From Chersky-840 sp963848335 (GTDB lineage Bacteria; Actinomycetota; Acidimicrobiia; Acidimicrobiales; UBA8190): a stretch of 64,000 nt of DNA. The stretch's first letter is position 1. Each line of letters starts with the position of its first letter. This document shows positions 24,686-33,434 of the stretch, in pieces. The position numbers and the translations under genes are program-made. Under the pieces are notes generated by a model. The model made no database searches. It had not been told where the DNA came from and was given only the letters and a program-made list of their open reading frames with translations. Where the stretch lies: the NCBI GenBank assembly GCA_963848335.1, contig CAWKDD010000004.1, forward strand, positions 67,749-131,748. Reading direction: 5' to 3'.

Positions 24686-26137
24686 ATGGTGAAGGCCAAG
24701 TCCATCGCGGTCGTGGGTGCCGGGGGCTACGTCGGATGTCGGCTCGTCGACACCCTGGCCCGAAGCGGCTATCACGTCGCCGCCTTCGGCCGTGTCCTCA
24801 ATGGCCTCCCTGCGGGTCCCGGCGTCGATCGGCGCGTGGTGGACGTCGGCGACGCCGACGCCACCGCCGTCGCGCTGGGGGGTATCGACGCCGCGTTCTA
24901 CCTCGTCCATGCCATGGCCGGAGGTCAGGGCTTCGCGCAACGTGACCGCACCATGGCGCGATCGTTCGCCACCGCGGCCCAGCGCGTGGGTCTGGGTCGG
25001 ATCGTGTACCTCGGAGGCCTTGGTGAGGAGGACTTGTCCGAGCATCTCTCGAGCCGCCAGGAGGTGGGTCGGATCCTTCGTGCCTCGGGTGTCCCCGTCG
25101 TCGAACTACGGGCCGCCGTCATCCTCGGGGCCGGAAGCATCTCCTTCGAGATGCTCCGCTACCTCACGGAACGGTTGCCGGCCATGGTGTGTCCACGATG
25201 GGTCGACACCCGATTGCAGCCGCTGGCCGAACGAGACCTGCTGACGTACCTCGAACAGGCTCTCGACGTGGCCGAGGGCATCTATGAGATCGGTTCTCCC
25301 CAGGTCACGACCTACAACGAAATGATGCAGTGTTATGCAGAAGTCCGGGGATTGCGAAAGCGCGCCGTCGTCAAGATCCCACTGCTGACGCCGGCGCTGT
25401 CGGCACGATGGGTCGATTTCGTGACCCCGGTAGATCGGGCCGTCAGTCACGCGCTGATCGAGAGCCTCGCCAACGAGGTCGTCGTCCGGGACGAGCCTCG
25501 AACGGCGGCTGCCTTCGCCATTCGGCCCATGCCGGTCAAAGACGCCATCGAGGCCGCGCTCGCCGAGCAGATCACTCGCGTGTCCGATCGCCTGTTCGAT
25601 GCCGAGGAGGGTATGTGTGACGGAATCTACTTCGTGCAGTGCGATGCCCATGTTCCCACAGCGCAGCTTGCGGCCCTGAGGCGAGACCTTTCCCGCTGTG
25701 GTGGCGACCTCGGGTGGTACGGCGCCAAGTGGGCGTGGCGACTACGTCTCGCCCTCGGACGTTTCTTCCGCGAGGACCTCCGTCTGCGACGAACAGAGCA
25801 GATTCGCGTCGGCTCGGTGGTCGACTGGTGGACCGTCAAACGGCTCGACCCCGACTGTGTCGTGCTGGAGACGGAGTGGTTCTTTGGGGACGCCTGGCTC
25901 GGTTACCGCGTCATGCCCGATGCACGTTCTCCACTCTCCGCGTCGACTCCTCGGGAATCCCGAGTGCTTCAGGTGGCTGCCTTCCGACCGAGGGGTGTTC
26001 CTGGGTTCGTCTATTGGCGACTGCTGGGGCCCGTCCATCGCCGGGTCTTCCGGTCCATGGTCAACCATCGTGTCCGACGCGCCGAAGCAGAGTCCTCGGC
26101 ACCCGACGTCGCTCCTTCGGTCGGTGCTGCGGCTTGA
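24686..26137 (+). CDS. NAD(P)-binding SDR-like protein with DUF2867 C-terminus
   Basis: A 483-aa protein: an extended-SDR-like NAD(P)-binding domain (VGAGGYVGCRLVDTLARSGY at the N-terminus, then AAFYLVHAM and SGVPVVELRAAVILG) followed by a DUF2867-like C-terminal domain (DLGWYGAKWAWRLR, LETEWFFGDAWLGYRV). No catalytic YxxxK is obvious, as is usual in NmrA-like binding proteins. Codon use is less extremely GC-rich than its neighbours, and it is enclosed by the tRNA and a degenerate tRNA 3'-half copy, so transfer on a small integrated element is possible. Function unknown. Confidence 0.75.
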   Translation: MVKAKSIAVVGAGGYVGCRLVDTLARSGYHVAAFGRVLNGLPAGPGVDRRVVDVGDADATAVALGGIDAAFYLVHAMAGGQGFAQRDRTMARSFATAAQRVGLGRIVYLGGLGEEDLSEHLSSRQEVGRILRASGVPVVELRAAVILGAGSISFEMLRYLTERLPAMVCPRWVDTRLQPLAERDLLTYLEQALDVAEGIYEIGSPQVTTYNEMMQCYAEVRGLRKRAVVKIPLLTPALSARWVDFVTPVDRAVSHALIESLANEVVVRDEPRTAAAFAIRPMPVKDAIEAALAEQITRVSDRLFDAEEGMCDGIYFVQCDAHVPTAQLAALRRDLSRCGGDLGWYGAKWAWRLRLALGRFFREDLRLRRTEQIRVGSVVDWWTVKRLDPDCVVLETEWFFGDAWLGYRVMPDARSPLSASTPRESRVLQVAAFRPRGVPGFVYWRLLGPVHRRVFRSMVNHRVRRAEAESSAPDVAPSVGAAA

Positions 26138-26246
26138 GTGTGAACCCGAATCGCTAGCCGGTCGTCCGCGCACGAAGCCCCCTGGGGCGTGTCATCTCCT
26201 CGTCCCAGGTCCGCAGGTGGGACTCCCGTCGCAACAGAGCCCCTCC

Positions 26247-26286
26247 ACGGATGAGAAGGTCGGGGGTCCGACTCCCTCCGGGCGCA
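26247..26286 (+). repeat. Degenerate copy of tRNA-Arg 3' half
   Basis: Forty bases from ACGGATGAGAAGG to CTCCGGGCGCA match the tRNA-Arg 3' half at 24350-24389 at about 33 positions. There is no matching 5' half upstream, so it is a remnant or an attachment-site-like copy, not a working tRNA. Confidence 0.65.
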
Positions 26287-26302
26287 CCGGCCGATGCGAT
26301 CG

Positions 26303-28354
26303 TCACAGGATGCCGGCCATGCCCACGACGGGCGCGTCGAGGGCTGTGCCACCCATCGAACCGTCGAACTCGGCGTCCCCGAAATTGAACACCCCTCCGT
26401 CGGAGCCGACGAACCAGTACCCACCGGAGCCGAGGGTGGCGGCCATGCCCACGATGGGTCCGTCGAGGGCGGACCCGCCCATCGAGCCGTAGAAGGGTGC
26501 ATCGAACGCGAACACGCCTCCATCCTTGGCCACGAGCCAGTAGCCCCCCGTGGCGAAGTCGGCGGCCATGCCCACCACGGGTGCGTCGAGGGCGGTGCCC
26601 CCCATGGACCCGGAGAAGGAGGCGTCGCCGAACGCGAAGACGCCTCCGTCTTTGGCCACCAGCCAGTAGCCGGTCCCGAACGGCGTCGCCGCCATGCCCA
26701 CGATGGGTGCATCGAGGCGGGTGCCGCCCATCGATCCGTAGTAAGGGGCGTTGAAGGAGAAGACGCCTCCGTCGGCGGCCACCATCCAGTACCCGCCGGT
26801 CAGGTTGTCGGCCACCATGCCCACGATGGGTGCATCGAGGCGGGTGCCGCCCATCGATCCGTAGTAGGGGGCGTCGAAGGAGAAGACCCCGCCGTCGGAG
26901 GCCACCTCCCAATACCCACCGGTCCCGATGTCGCCGGCCATGCCGACGACAGGGGCATTGAGGTCGGTGCCGCCCATCGATCCGTCGTACTGGGCCGTCC
27001 CGAAGTTGAAGACCCCACCGTCGGCGGCTGCCACGTCGTATCCCTGGGTGACGGCGGGCGGCGGTGTCGGCGGTGTCGGCGGCGGTGATCCGGGCTCAGG
27101 CGAGACGTACGAGAACTCGTCGGCCGCTGTTCGGGCGCTCGTGCCCCCGGGCGTCGTCACCGTCACGTCCACGGACCCTGCCGGTTCGGCCGGCGCCGCG
27201 GCGGTCAGCGACGCGTCGGGGTTGACGGTGAAGAACGCATCCTCCCCACCGAAGGAGACCGAAGACGCACCGGTGAGATAGTCACCTTCGATGGTGACCG
27301 TGGTGCCTCCGTTGGTGCTCCCATCGGATGGACTGACGGAATCGACGACCGGCGGGGGCGTCCCGAACGTGACCCCGATGGAATCGGCGGATTCGGTGTA
27401 CGAACCGGGGTAGGCGATGACCACTAGGTCGGCGTCCACCATGGAAACGGGGATCAGGTCGAGCGGGAACCCGAGCTCAGGATCGCTCACCGACACGCTG
27501 GTGAACTCCACGGTTCCGAAATCCGCCAGCGTCGACTGGGTGTTGTCGACGGTCGGCGCCTCCTCGATCCATTCCGCGGAGGTGCCCGTTCCGTCGTATG
27601 AGTAATTGCCCATCTCGGTCCATTTCCCGGTGATGTCCTCGATGATGATCTGCCACTCACCCGGTGCCTGTTTGGCGATGGACGCACTCATCAGGTCGCC
27701 CGGTGCCACCGGTTGCGGCTGGACCATCTCCGGACCCGGAAGGATCTCGTACCACGCGGCATAGGCCGTCGTGCCGTCGCCGCTGTCCTGCGAGGTGCCT
27801 ACCTGGATGAGCGACGTGCTCGTGGCTCCGTCGATCCCGATCCACGTTGCCGAATACTCGTCGCCGGCAGAAGGCTTCACGCTTGGAACGATCCACTGGG
27901 CCGAGATCCCCGTGAAACCGGTTCCCACGTCGATCTGTCCCGACCAGTCGGTACTCTCGACACCGGATGTGATGTCGGGGCCGTTCAGGCGGGTGCCCGG
28001 TGCCCAATGCGCCGGCGTCGGACCGAAGCCCGTCGCCGAGGCGTCGCCGTGGTCCCGCAACGCGAACAGACGCGAGCCTGGCCGTATGCGGACTCTCACC
28101 GCGCTCGAAGAAGAGGCTCTCCGTACCCCGTCTTGACCGGCTCCCATGCCTGCCGATGCCGATGCCGATGCCGATGCCGATGCCGATGCCGATGCCCTTG
28201 CCGATGCCGCTGCCCATGCAGGGTCGGGCGCCGATGACGATGCCGGGTGACGCGCCGCCCCGCTCGGCTGTGCCAGCCACCCGCTGACCGACAGGCACGC
28301 CACCAACACGCAGAGGAGGCGACCGGGCCACGAAGGCCTACCTCGGGACGTCAC
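26303..28354 (-). CDS. Secreted G1-family glutamic peptidase with IPT domain and surface repeats
   Basis: A 683-aa exported protein. The GTG at 28354 follows AAAGGAGG and opens a signal peptide (hydrophobic core LLCVLVACLSVSGWLA). A (SA)n linker at residues 52-68 precedes a G1/eqolisin domain (about 125-330) with NWSG-like TDWSGQ, WIGIDG, the catalytic Gln184 (LIQVGT) and catalytic Glu265 (AEWIEEAP), by comparison with scytalidoglutamic peptidase Q53/E136. An IPT/TIG domain (about 333-416), a Pro linker and six ~42-aa repeats (GYW.VA.DGGVF.F...YGSMGGT.LDAP) follow. G1 peptidases work at acid pH. The repeats probably attach to the cell surface or a glycan. Confidence 0.85.
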   Translation of the reverse strand: MTSRGRPSWPGRLLCVLVACLSVSGWLAQPSGAARHPASSSAPDPAWAAASARASASASASASASASAGMGAGQDGVRRASSSSAVRVRIRPGSRLFALRDHGDASATGFGPTPAHWAPGTRLNGPDITSGVESTDWSGQIDVGTGFTGISAQWIVPSVKPSAGDEYSATWIGIDGATSTSLIQVGTSQDSGDGTTAYAAWYEILPGPEMVQPQPVAPGDLMSASIAKQAPGEWQIIIEDITGKWTEMGNYSYDGTGTSAEWIEEAPTVDNTQSTLADFGTVEFTSVSVSDPELGFPLDLIPVSMVDADLVVIAYPGSYTESADSIGVTFGTPPPVVDSVSPSDGSTNGGTTVTIEGDYLTGASSVSFGGEDAFFTVNPDASLTAAAPAEPAGSVDVTVTTPGGTSARTAADEFSYVSPEPGSPPPTPPTPPPAVTQGYDVAAADGGVFNFGTAQYDGSMGGTDLNAPVVGMAGDIGTGGYWEVASDGGVFSFDAPYYGSMGGTRLDAPIVGMVADNLTGGYWMVAADGGVFSFNAPYYGSMGGTRLDAPIVGMAATPFGTGYWLVAKDGGVFAFGDASFSGSMGGTALDAPVVGMAADFATGGYWLVAKDGGVFAFDAPFYGSMGGSALDGPIVGMAATLGSGGYWFVGSDGGVFNFGDAEFDGSMGGTALDAPVVGMAGIL
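28152..28211. repeat. 6-bp microsatellite (GCCGAT)n, coding
   Basis: Seven perfect GCCGAT units and several imperfect ones lie inside the glutamic peptidase gene and encode its Ser-Ala linker. Changes in copy number stay in frame, so linker length could vary. Confidence 0.9.
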
Positions 28355-28778
28355 GGGCCTCCTTTGATCGGAGGTGAGCTTTCTACGAACGCCCATCCCC
28401 GGACTACGCCTGGCGCGCGCAACAATCGTAGCGAGGGATACCGACGTCCACAGGTCCGTCGCTACGGTTCGCGATCCTTCTGGCCCGACTGTCGGCCCGG
28501 CGAGTGCCTTCATCAATTCTGGGGACGGTGCCCTGGGCACGACGGTGGGACGGCCACATGGTCAGATGGGAGGGAACCTCTGCCGCTCGGAGGGTGTTCG
28601 GGCTCCGTTGACCGGCGTCGATGTCCTGGCCGACCGCCGGTCGTCCCCTTCGGTGTATCCGGCCGCGGGGCCCACGGCGAGCCCGTTGCACGGCCGGGTG
28701 ATTCTTGCCATGCTTTGGGCCGCCTGGGGCGAGGCGGATCGACCCCAGGGATCACGCGGGGTGTGGGGGACGAACGTT
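28355..28778. other. 424-bp divergent intergenic region
   Basis: The gap lies between the divergent peptidase and pentapeptide-repeat genes. It must hold promoters for both and may contain a long 5' leader for the plus-strand gene. I see no tRNA, no convincing riboswitch core and no conserved coding sequence. Confidence 0.5.
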
Positions 28779-29555
28779 ATGACGAGTCGCCGCTTCTGGT
28801 CGCAGCGGACACGTGTCGCCGTCGGCGTCGTCACCATGCTCCTTGGACCGGCTGCGGTCACCTTGGTGTCCTCCGGGCCGGCGTTCGCAGCTGTGAACTG
28901 TCACGCGGCTCCGGCGCCGGACGTCAATCTCCGGGGGTGCTCTCTCGTCGGGGCCGACTTCGCCGGCTCGAACCTGACGGGGGCCAAGCTCCTCCACGCC
29001 AACCTGACCGGCGCAGACCTCGCCGGCGCCAACCTCAGCGGCGCAAGGTTCGCCGGCGCCACCATCTCCTCGGTCAACCTTGCCGGCGCCAACCTCAGTG
29101 GCGCCAACCTCATCCACACCAACGTGTCCGACACCGACCTCACAAACGCCGATCTCGTGAAGGCCCATCTCACCGGTACCAACCTCTCGGGTGCGACCCT
29201 CACCGACGCCAACGTGCTGCGCGCCAACCTCAACGGCGCCGACCTCAAGGGCGCCAACCTCACAGGCGCCAAGCTCGTCGACTCCAACTTCGTCGCCGCT
29301 GACCTCGCCGGTGCCAACTTCTCGGGTGCGCACCTCGAGGGCGCCCATCTCATCCGTTCCAACCTCGACGCCGCGAATCTCACCGACGCCACGCTCTACA
29401 AGGCCAACCTGAGCGACGCCAACCTCACCCACGCCAACTTCTCCGATGCCACGCTCGTCCACGCCCATCTCGGTGGCGCCACCCTGTCCGGTGTCACCTG
29501 GACCGGTGCGGCGTGCCCCGATGGCTTGCTGGCCGGGTCGTCGGGCTGCCAGTGA
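28779..29555 (+). CDS. Secreted pentapeptide-repeat protein
   Basis: A 258-aa protein with a signal peptide (hydrophobic stretch VAVGVVTMLLGPAAVTLVSS, cleavage near AFAAVNC) followed by about 38 consecutive pentapeptide repeats of the A(D/N)LxxAxL type, expected to form a right-handed quadrilateral beta-helix. It ends with a conserved cap (GVTWTGAACPDG...GCQ) with cysteines. The ATG at 28779 was chosen because it opens the signal peptide; a longer frame is possible but lacks signals. Secreted forms have no defined function; it is clustered with other exported proteins. Confidence 0.85.
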   Translation: MTSRRFWSQRTRVAVGVVTMLLGPAAVTLVSSGPAFAAVNCHAAPAPDVNLRGCSLVGADFAGSNLTGAKLLHANLTGADLAGANLSGARFAGATISSVNLAGANLSGANLIHTNVSDTDLTNADLVKAHLTGTNLSGATLTDANVLRANLNGADLKGANLTGAKLVDSNFVAADLAGANFSGAHLEGAHLIRSNLDAANLTDATLYKANLSDANLTHANFSDATLVHAHLGGATLSGVTWTGAACPDGLLAGSSGCQ

Positions 29556-29628
29556 GCCGAGGGTCACCGGCCTCCGGCCTCCGGCCTCGATCGGGGACCT
29601 TCCGAAGTCCCGACCCCTACGGGTTGGG

Positions 29629-30483
29629 ATGAACGCCATTGGGCGGGTCTCCCTCGCCGTGGTGGTCGCCGGCGTCGTGGCCGTACTGGCGATCTGCACC
29701 GCTCCCTCTGTCGCCGATGCTTCGTGCACGGGATGTCGGCCGCTGATCCACTCGGTGGCGATGTCGGGTTCGCGTGGCGATTACACCGTCGTCGTGAGGG
29801 GTCACGGGTTCGGCCGACCCACCGTGGCTCTCCCGTTCTCCGGGGACGTGTCGAACTTCCGGATCGGGGACGACGCCCAGCTCGGCCATGGAGAGTGGGG
29901 CTACACGGGCGATGGCCACGTCCTGCGCTACCTGGTCTGGACCTCCTCGGAGGTCGAAGTCGGAGGGCTCGGTGCAGGTCCCGGTGACGCCCTCGTCGTC
30001 GCCCTGTGGAACGCCGCGACAGGAAGAGGGGTGACGTGGGGCGGGAACGTCGCGCCCGTCACCTCAGGTGCACCCACCGTCAGCTCGGTGGGATTCTCCA
30101 GTCTGGGCACCCCCGCCGACCTCCGCATAGTGGTGAAGGGAGACGGATTCGGCCCCGCGCCCACCACGCTTCCCTTTTCCGGTGACCTCGACTCGTTCTC
30201 CTTCTGGGATGGCCGCTCCCACTGCGCCTCGAGCGCGGCGTTCAGCGCGGGCGGGAGGTACTTCGGTGACGCCCCGGCCGATGGGGTCACCCTCCGGTAC
30301 CAATCGTGGACCGACACCAAGATCGTGATCAACGGTTTCACGGGCTCCTACGGCACGGGGTGCGCCAAGGTGAAGAGCGGGGATCCCGTGGCGGTGAGCG
30401 TGTGGAACACGGGCGACCGTTCCGATACGGGACCGCAGACCGCCAAGCGAGGTCTGATCCTCTACGGGGGCCCCGGAAACTAA
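29629..30483 (+). CDS. Exported protein with two homologous beta domains
   Basis: A 284-aa protein with an N-terminal signal peptide (VSLAVVVAGVVAVLAICTAP, then a Cys pair CTGC). Two related halves are visible: VVVRGHGFGRPTVALPFSGD...VLRYLVWTSSEVEV and IVVKGDGFGPAPTTLPFSGD...VTLRYQSWTDTKIVI. The repeat recalls IPT/TIG-type folds. I do not recognise the family. It lies 73 bp after the pentapeptide gene and may be co-transcribed with it. Confidence 0.65.
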   Translation: MNAIGRVSLAVVVAGVVAVLAICTAPSVADASCTGCRPLIHSVAMSGSRGDYTVVVRGHGFGRPTVALPFSGDVSNFRIGDDAQLGHGEWGYTGDGHVLRYLVWTSSEVEVGGLGAGPGDALVVALWNAATGRGVTWGGNVAPVTSGAPTVSSVGFSSLGTPADLRIVVKGDGFGPAPTTLPFSGDLDSFSFWDGRSHCASSAAFSAGGRYFGDAPADGVTLRYQSWTDTKIVINGFTGSYGTGCAKVKSGDPVAVSVWNTGDRSDTGPQTAKRGLILYGGPGN

Positions 30484-30485
30484 GG

Positions 30486-30516
30486 CCCGGCGCCCCGAGG
30501 GCGCGCCTGCGCCGGG
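30486..30516. terminator. Bidirectional hairpin between convergent genes
   Basis: The inverted repeat CCCGGCG...CGCCGGG (7-bp stem, loop with further GC pairing) fills the 40-bp gap between genes that end at 30483 and 30524. No T-run is present. Confidence 0.5.
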
Positions 30517-30523
30517 GATCGGG

Positions 30524-31408
30524 CTAGATCGGGGTCCCGTGGTAGCAGCCGACCGTGTAGGGGTACTCCAGGGTGGCGTCGTAGTGGTAGATGCGGGTCT
30601 CTCTCCCGTTCCACATCACCGTGCTGGTCCGGCCGTGGCACTTGTCGAGCTTGGAATCGGTCAGCAGTGTTCCGTTGGCATTGCGCTCCACGTAGATGCC
30701 GTACCCGTCGATGGCATACCCGACAAGGGTCGACCGACCGGTCGCCTTGTCGAGGATGCAGGGCGGCACGTCGTGGTGGTGGTACCGGTCGGCCTGGTCC
30801 GGATGGCCGCCGCAGCTGTCGAGGACCTCATGTGCGGCGGCATCCCGACCGTTGCCGTCGAGGGCGTTGTAGAGGACCACCCCGTCGTCGAGCACCCCGA
30901 TCGGACCCAGGTTGGTGCACGAAGGGTGTCGCGCCGCCACCGGATCGGCCGGGAGATTCCAGCTGATCGGGTCGGCGGCGATGTGGTTGGGGTTGCCGTC
31001 GTACGCGTGGGCAGGGTCCGTGGCGGCGATGGGAAAGACCCCGGTGGTGTGGTCGACCGGGAGGTCGTTGGTCCTGATCTGGCGGGTCGTCCCGGTGACG
31101 GTCACCGAATACGAAGCGGTGGGCCAGCTGACCGACCCTTGGACAGCGACCTTGGCGTCCGAGTTCCACGTGTGGTTGCTGGTGTTGATCCATGGTGGCG
31201 TCGTGCTCGGCGGGGCGGGAGGGAAGGTGGTGGTGCACGAGTCCACGTACCCCTTTTTGGGGTGGCTCGACACGTGACCGTCCCCGAGGGGAATGACGGT
31301 CGGGCTGACGGTGGTGCTGGCCTGGGACGTGGCGTAGGCCACCGTCCCGAGCCCGAGGCCGGTCATGGCGAGAACGCCACCGACCAGGACAAAAAAGCGC
31401 GTGCGCAT
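30524..31408 (-). CDS. Exported YHYH-domain protein
   Basis: A 294-aa exported protein with an N-terminal signal/anchor (FFVLVGGVLAMTGLGLGTVAYA). YHYH-family features include NDLPVDHTTGVFPI, the gapped DRYHHHDVPPC (the usual YHYH reads YHHH here), and VGYAIDGYGIYVER. Four or more Cys suggest extracytoplasmic disulfides. The ATG at 31408 has a GGGGGA Shine-Dalgarno at good spacing; a GTG two codons upstream is too close to it. Such proteins are often linked to metal binding, but function is not established. Confidence 0.8.
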   Translation of the reverse strand: MRTRFFVLVGGVLAMTGLGLGTVAYATSQASTTVSPTVIPLGDGHVSSHPKKGYVDSCTTTFPPAPPSTTPPWINTSNHTWNSDAKVAVQGSVSWPTASYSVTVTGTTRQIRTNDLPVDHTTGVFPIAATDPAHAYDGNPNHIAADPISWNLPADPVAARHPSCTNLGPIGVLDDGVVLYNALDGNGRDAAAHEVLDSCGGHPDQADRYHHHDVPPCILDKATGRSTLVGYAIDGYGIYVERNANGTLLTDSKLDKCHGRTSTVMWNGRETRIYHYDATLEYPYTVGCYHGTPI

Positions 31409-31498
31409 CGTCACTTCCCCCGTCAGCGCCGAGTCCGGCTGTGAGAACCCCGAAAGGATACGTCATTGGCCGGGCCCGCCTCGGCTCCCGCCGTCGGG

Positions 31499-32416
31499 CT
31501 ACCTCTGCGCAGGCTCGGCGACGATCGTCCCCGCTGTGCCCTCGAGCAGCGCCTCGGCGTCCTCGAGCCGGCCGATGGCGGCCCTGTGCCCGGTGGCGCG
31601 GGCGAAGGCGCATGCCGCTTCGACCTTGGGGCCCATCGATCCCTCCGGGAACTCATGGCCGCGGAGCTCGTCGACCGAAATGTGGCGAATGGCTCGCGCC
31701 GAGGGTGTCCCGTAGTCGACCTCGACAGCGGGGACGTCGGTGAGGAGGAGGAGCACATCGGCGCCGAGCAGCTGTGCCAGGAGCGCAGCGGTGCGGTCCT
31801 TATCGACGACGGCCTCGACCCCGACCAGCCGGCCGCCCTCGTCCCTGACGACGGGGATTCCTCCGCCTCCGGCGCAGATCACCCCGATACTTCTGTCGAG
31901 GAGGTGTCGGATCACCGAAATCTCCACGATCTCGCGCGGCGCCGGCGAGGGGACGACCCGGCGCCACCGAGGTCCGTCGGGGCGGACCTCCCACCCCCTG
32001 TCGTGCGCCAGCGACTGCGCCTTGGCTTCGTCGTACACCTGTCCCACGAACTTCGAGGGATGGGCGAAAGCGGGGTCGTCGCGGCTGACGACGGTCTGGC
32101 ACACCACGGCCGCGAAACTCCGGTCCGGAACGGCATTGCGCAGCGCCTGGGCGAGCCAGTAGCCGATCATCCCTTGGGTCTGCGCGCCCAGGACATCGAG
32201 GGGATAGGCCCGCGTGAGCGAGGGATCGGCATCGCTCTCCAGGGCGAGCAGGCCCACCTGCGGTCCGTTGCCGTGCGTGACGATGAGATCGTGAGCTCTG
32301 CTGAGCGGCGCCAGCGCCTCGACGGCCCGCAGGATGTGGTGCTCTTGGATCTCCGCATCAGGTGTCTCGCCCCGCTCGAGTAGTGCGTTGCCGCCAAGCG
32401 CGGCGACGATCCGCAT
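31499..32416 (-). CDS. arcC: Carbamate kinase
   Basis: Last enzyme of the arginine deiminase pathway (305 aa): carbamoyl phosphate + ADP gives ATP, CO2 and NH3. The amino acid kinase fold starts with VAALGGNALL; HGNGPQVG, GAQTQGMIGYWL, ICAGGGGIPV and EFPEGSMGPKVEAA are family hallmarks. It starts 1 bp after the ornithine carbamoyltransferase gene and is the last gene of the arc operon, allowing ATP production without oxygen. Confidence 0.93.
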   Translation of the reverse strand: MRIVAALGGNALLERGETPDAEIQEHHILRAVEALAPLSRAHDLIVTHGNGPQVGLLALESDADPSLTRAYPLDVLGAQTQGMIGYWLAQALRNAVPDRSFAAVVCQTVVSRDDPAFAHPSKFVGQVYDEAKAQSLAHDRGWEVRPDGPRWRRVVPSPAPREIVEISVIRHLLDRSIGVICAGGGGIPVVRDEGGRLVGVEAVVDKDRTAALLAQLLGADVLLLLTDVPAVEVDYGTPSARAIRHISVDELRGHEFPEGSMGPKVEAACAFARATGHRAAIGRLEDAEALLEGTAGTIVAEPAQR

Positions 32417-32417
32417 G

Positions 32418-33419
32418 TCAGCCCGCCAGAGTGGCGATCATGATCGCTTTGATCGTGTGGAGCCTGTTCTCGGCTTGGTCGAAGACGATCGACGCCTCGG
32501 ATTCGAACACGTCCTCGGTGACCTCGAGAGCGGTGAGCCCGAACCTCTCGAAGATCGTCTCGCCGATCTCGGTCTCCCGGTTGTGCAGGGCGGGAAGGCA
32601 ATGCAGGAACTTCACCTCGGGGTTCCCGGTCGCCTTCAGGAGCTCGGCGTTCACCTGGTAGGGAAGGAGCTGCTCGATCCGCCCACCCCAGTCGGCCTCG
32701 GGTTCGCCCATCGAGAGCCAGACGTCGGTGTAGAGGAAGTCGACACCGGCCACCGCCTCACGGTGGTCGGCTGTCACCGTCAGCCGCGCTCCCGAGGTGG
32801 CCGCAAGTCGATCCGCGATGCCACGGACGTCCGGTGAAGGCATCAACGCTTCGGGGGCCGCAAGTCGGACATCGGCTCCGAGGAGGGCACCGGTGACGAG
32901 CAGCGAGTTCGCGGTGTTGTTCCGGGCGTCCCCGAGATAGCAGTAGGCGACGTCGGTGAGCGGTCGCGTCGAGTGGTCGCGCATCGTCAGCATGTCGGCG
33001 AGCATCTGGGTGGGGTGCCATTGGTCGGTCAACCCGTTCCACACCGGAACACCGGAGAAGCGGCCGAGAGCCTCGATTTTGTCCTGGGCGAAGCCCCGGT
33101 ACTCAATGCCGTCGAACATGCGTCCCAGGACGCGCGCCGTGTCCCTCATCGACTCCTTGTGCCCGAGGTGGGACTCCTCGGGCCCGAGGTACGTGACGTG
33201 GGCGCCCTGGTCGTGTGCGCCCACTTCGAAAGCCGACCGCGTCCGCGTCGAGGTCTTCTCGAAGATGAGGGCGATGTTGCGCCCCACCAGCTTCTGCACC
33301 TCGCTGCCCGAGCGCTTGTCGTCACGCAGCTGCGAGGCGAGATCGATCAGGTAGGTGAACTCCTCCTTGGTGAAGTCGGCCTCCTTCAGGAAGCTCCGAC
33401 CACGCAGGTCTACAGCCAC
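32418..33419 (-). CDS. arcB: Ornithine carbamoyltransferase (catabolic by context)
   Basis: A 333-aa transcarbamoylase. The carbamoyl-phosphate motif STRTR and the ornithine loop HCLPALH are present, along with GLTDQWHPTQML. Here it would run in the catabolic direction, splitting citrulline to ornithine and carbamoyl phosphate, because it lies between arginine deiminase and carbamate kinase. Sequence alone cannot exclude an anabolic ArgF role. The GTG start is 15 bp after arcA. Confidence 0.9.
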   Translation of the reverse strand: MAVDLRGRSFLKEADFTKEEFTYLIDLASQLRDDKRSGSEVQKLVGRNIALIFEKTSTRTRSAFEVGAHDQGAHVTYLGPEESHLGHKESMRDTARVLGRMFDGIEYRGFAQDKIEALGRFSGVPVWNGLTDQWHPTQMLADMLTMRDHSTRPLTDVAYCYLGDARNNTANSLLVTGALLGADVRLAAPEALMPSPDVRGIADRLAATSGARLTVTADHREAVAGVDFLYTDVWLSMGEPEADWGGRIEQLLPYQVNAELLKATGNPEVKFLHCLPALHNRETEIGETIFERFGLTALEVTEDVFESEASIVFDQAENRLHTIKAIMIATLAG

Positions 33420-33434
33420 ATTCGGTTCTTTGCT

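Noticed and set aside
24316..25045. A minus-strand frame with GGTRTPNLLIRSQ-like sequence over the tRNA
   Set aside because: This peptide is the well-known false product of antisense tRNA-gene translation, not a protein.
28355..28778. Riboswitch in the long leader of the pentapeptide-repeat gene
   Set aside because: No conserved core of cobalamin, c-di-GMP, c-di-AMP, TPP or SAM riboswitches could be recognised by eye; a covariance search would be needed.
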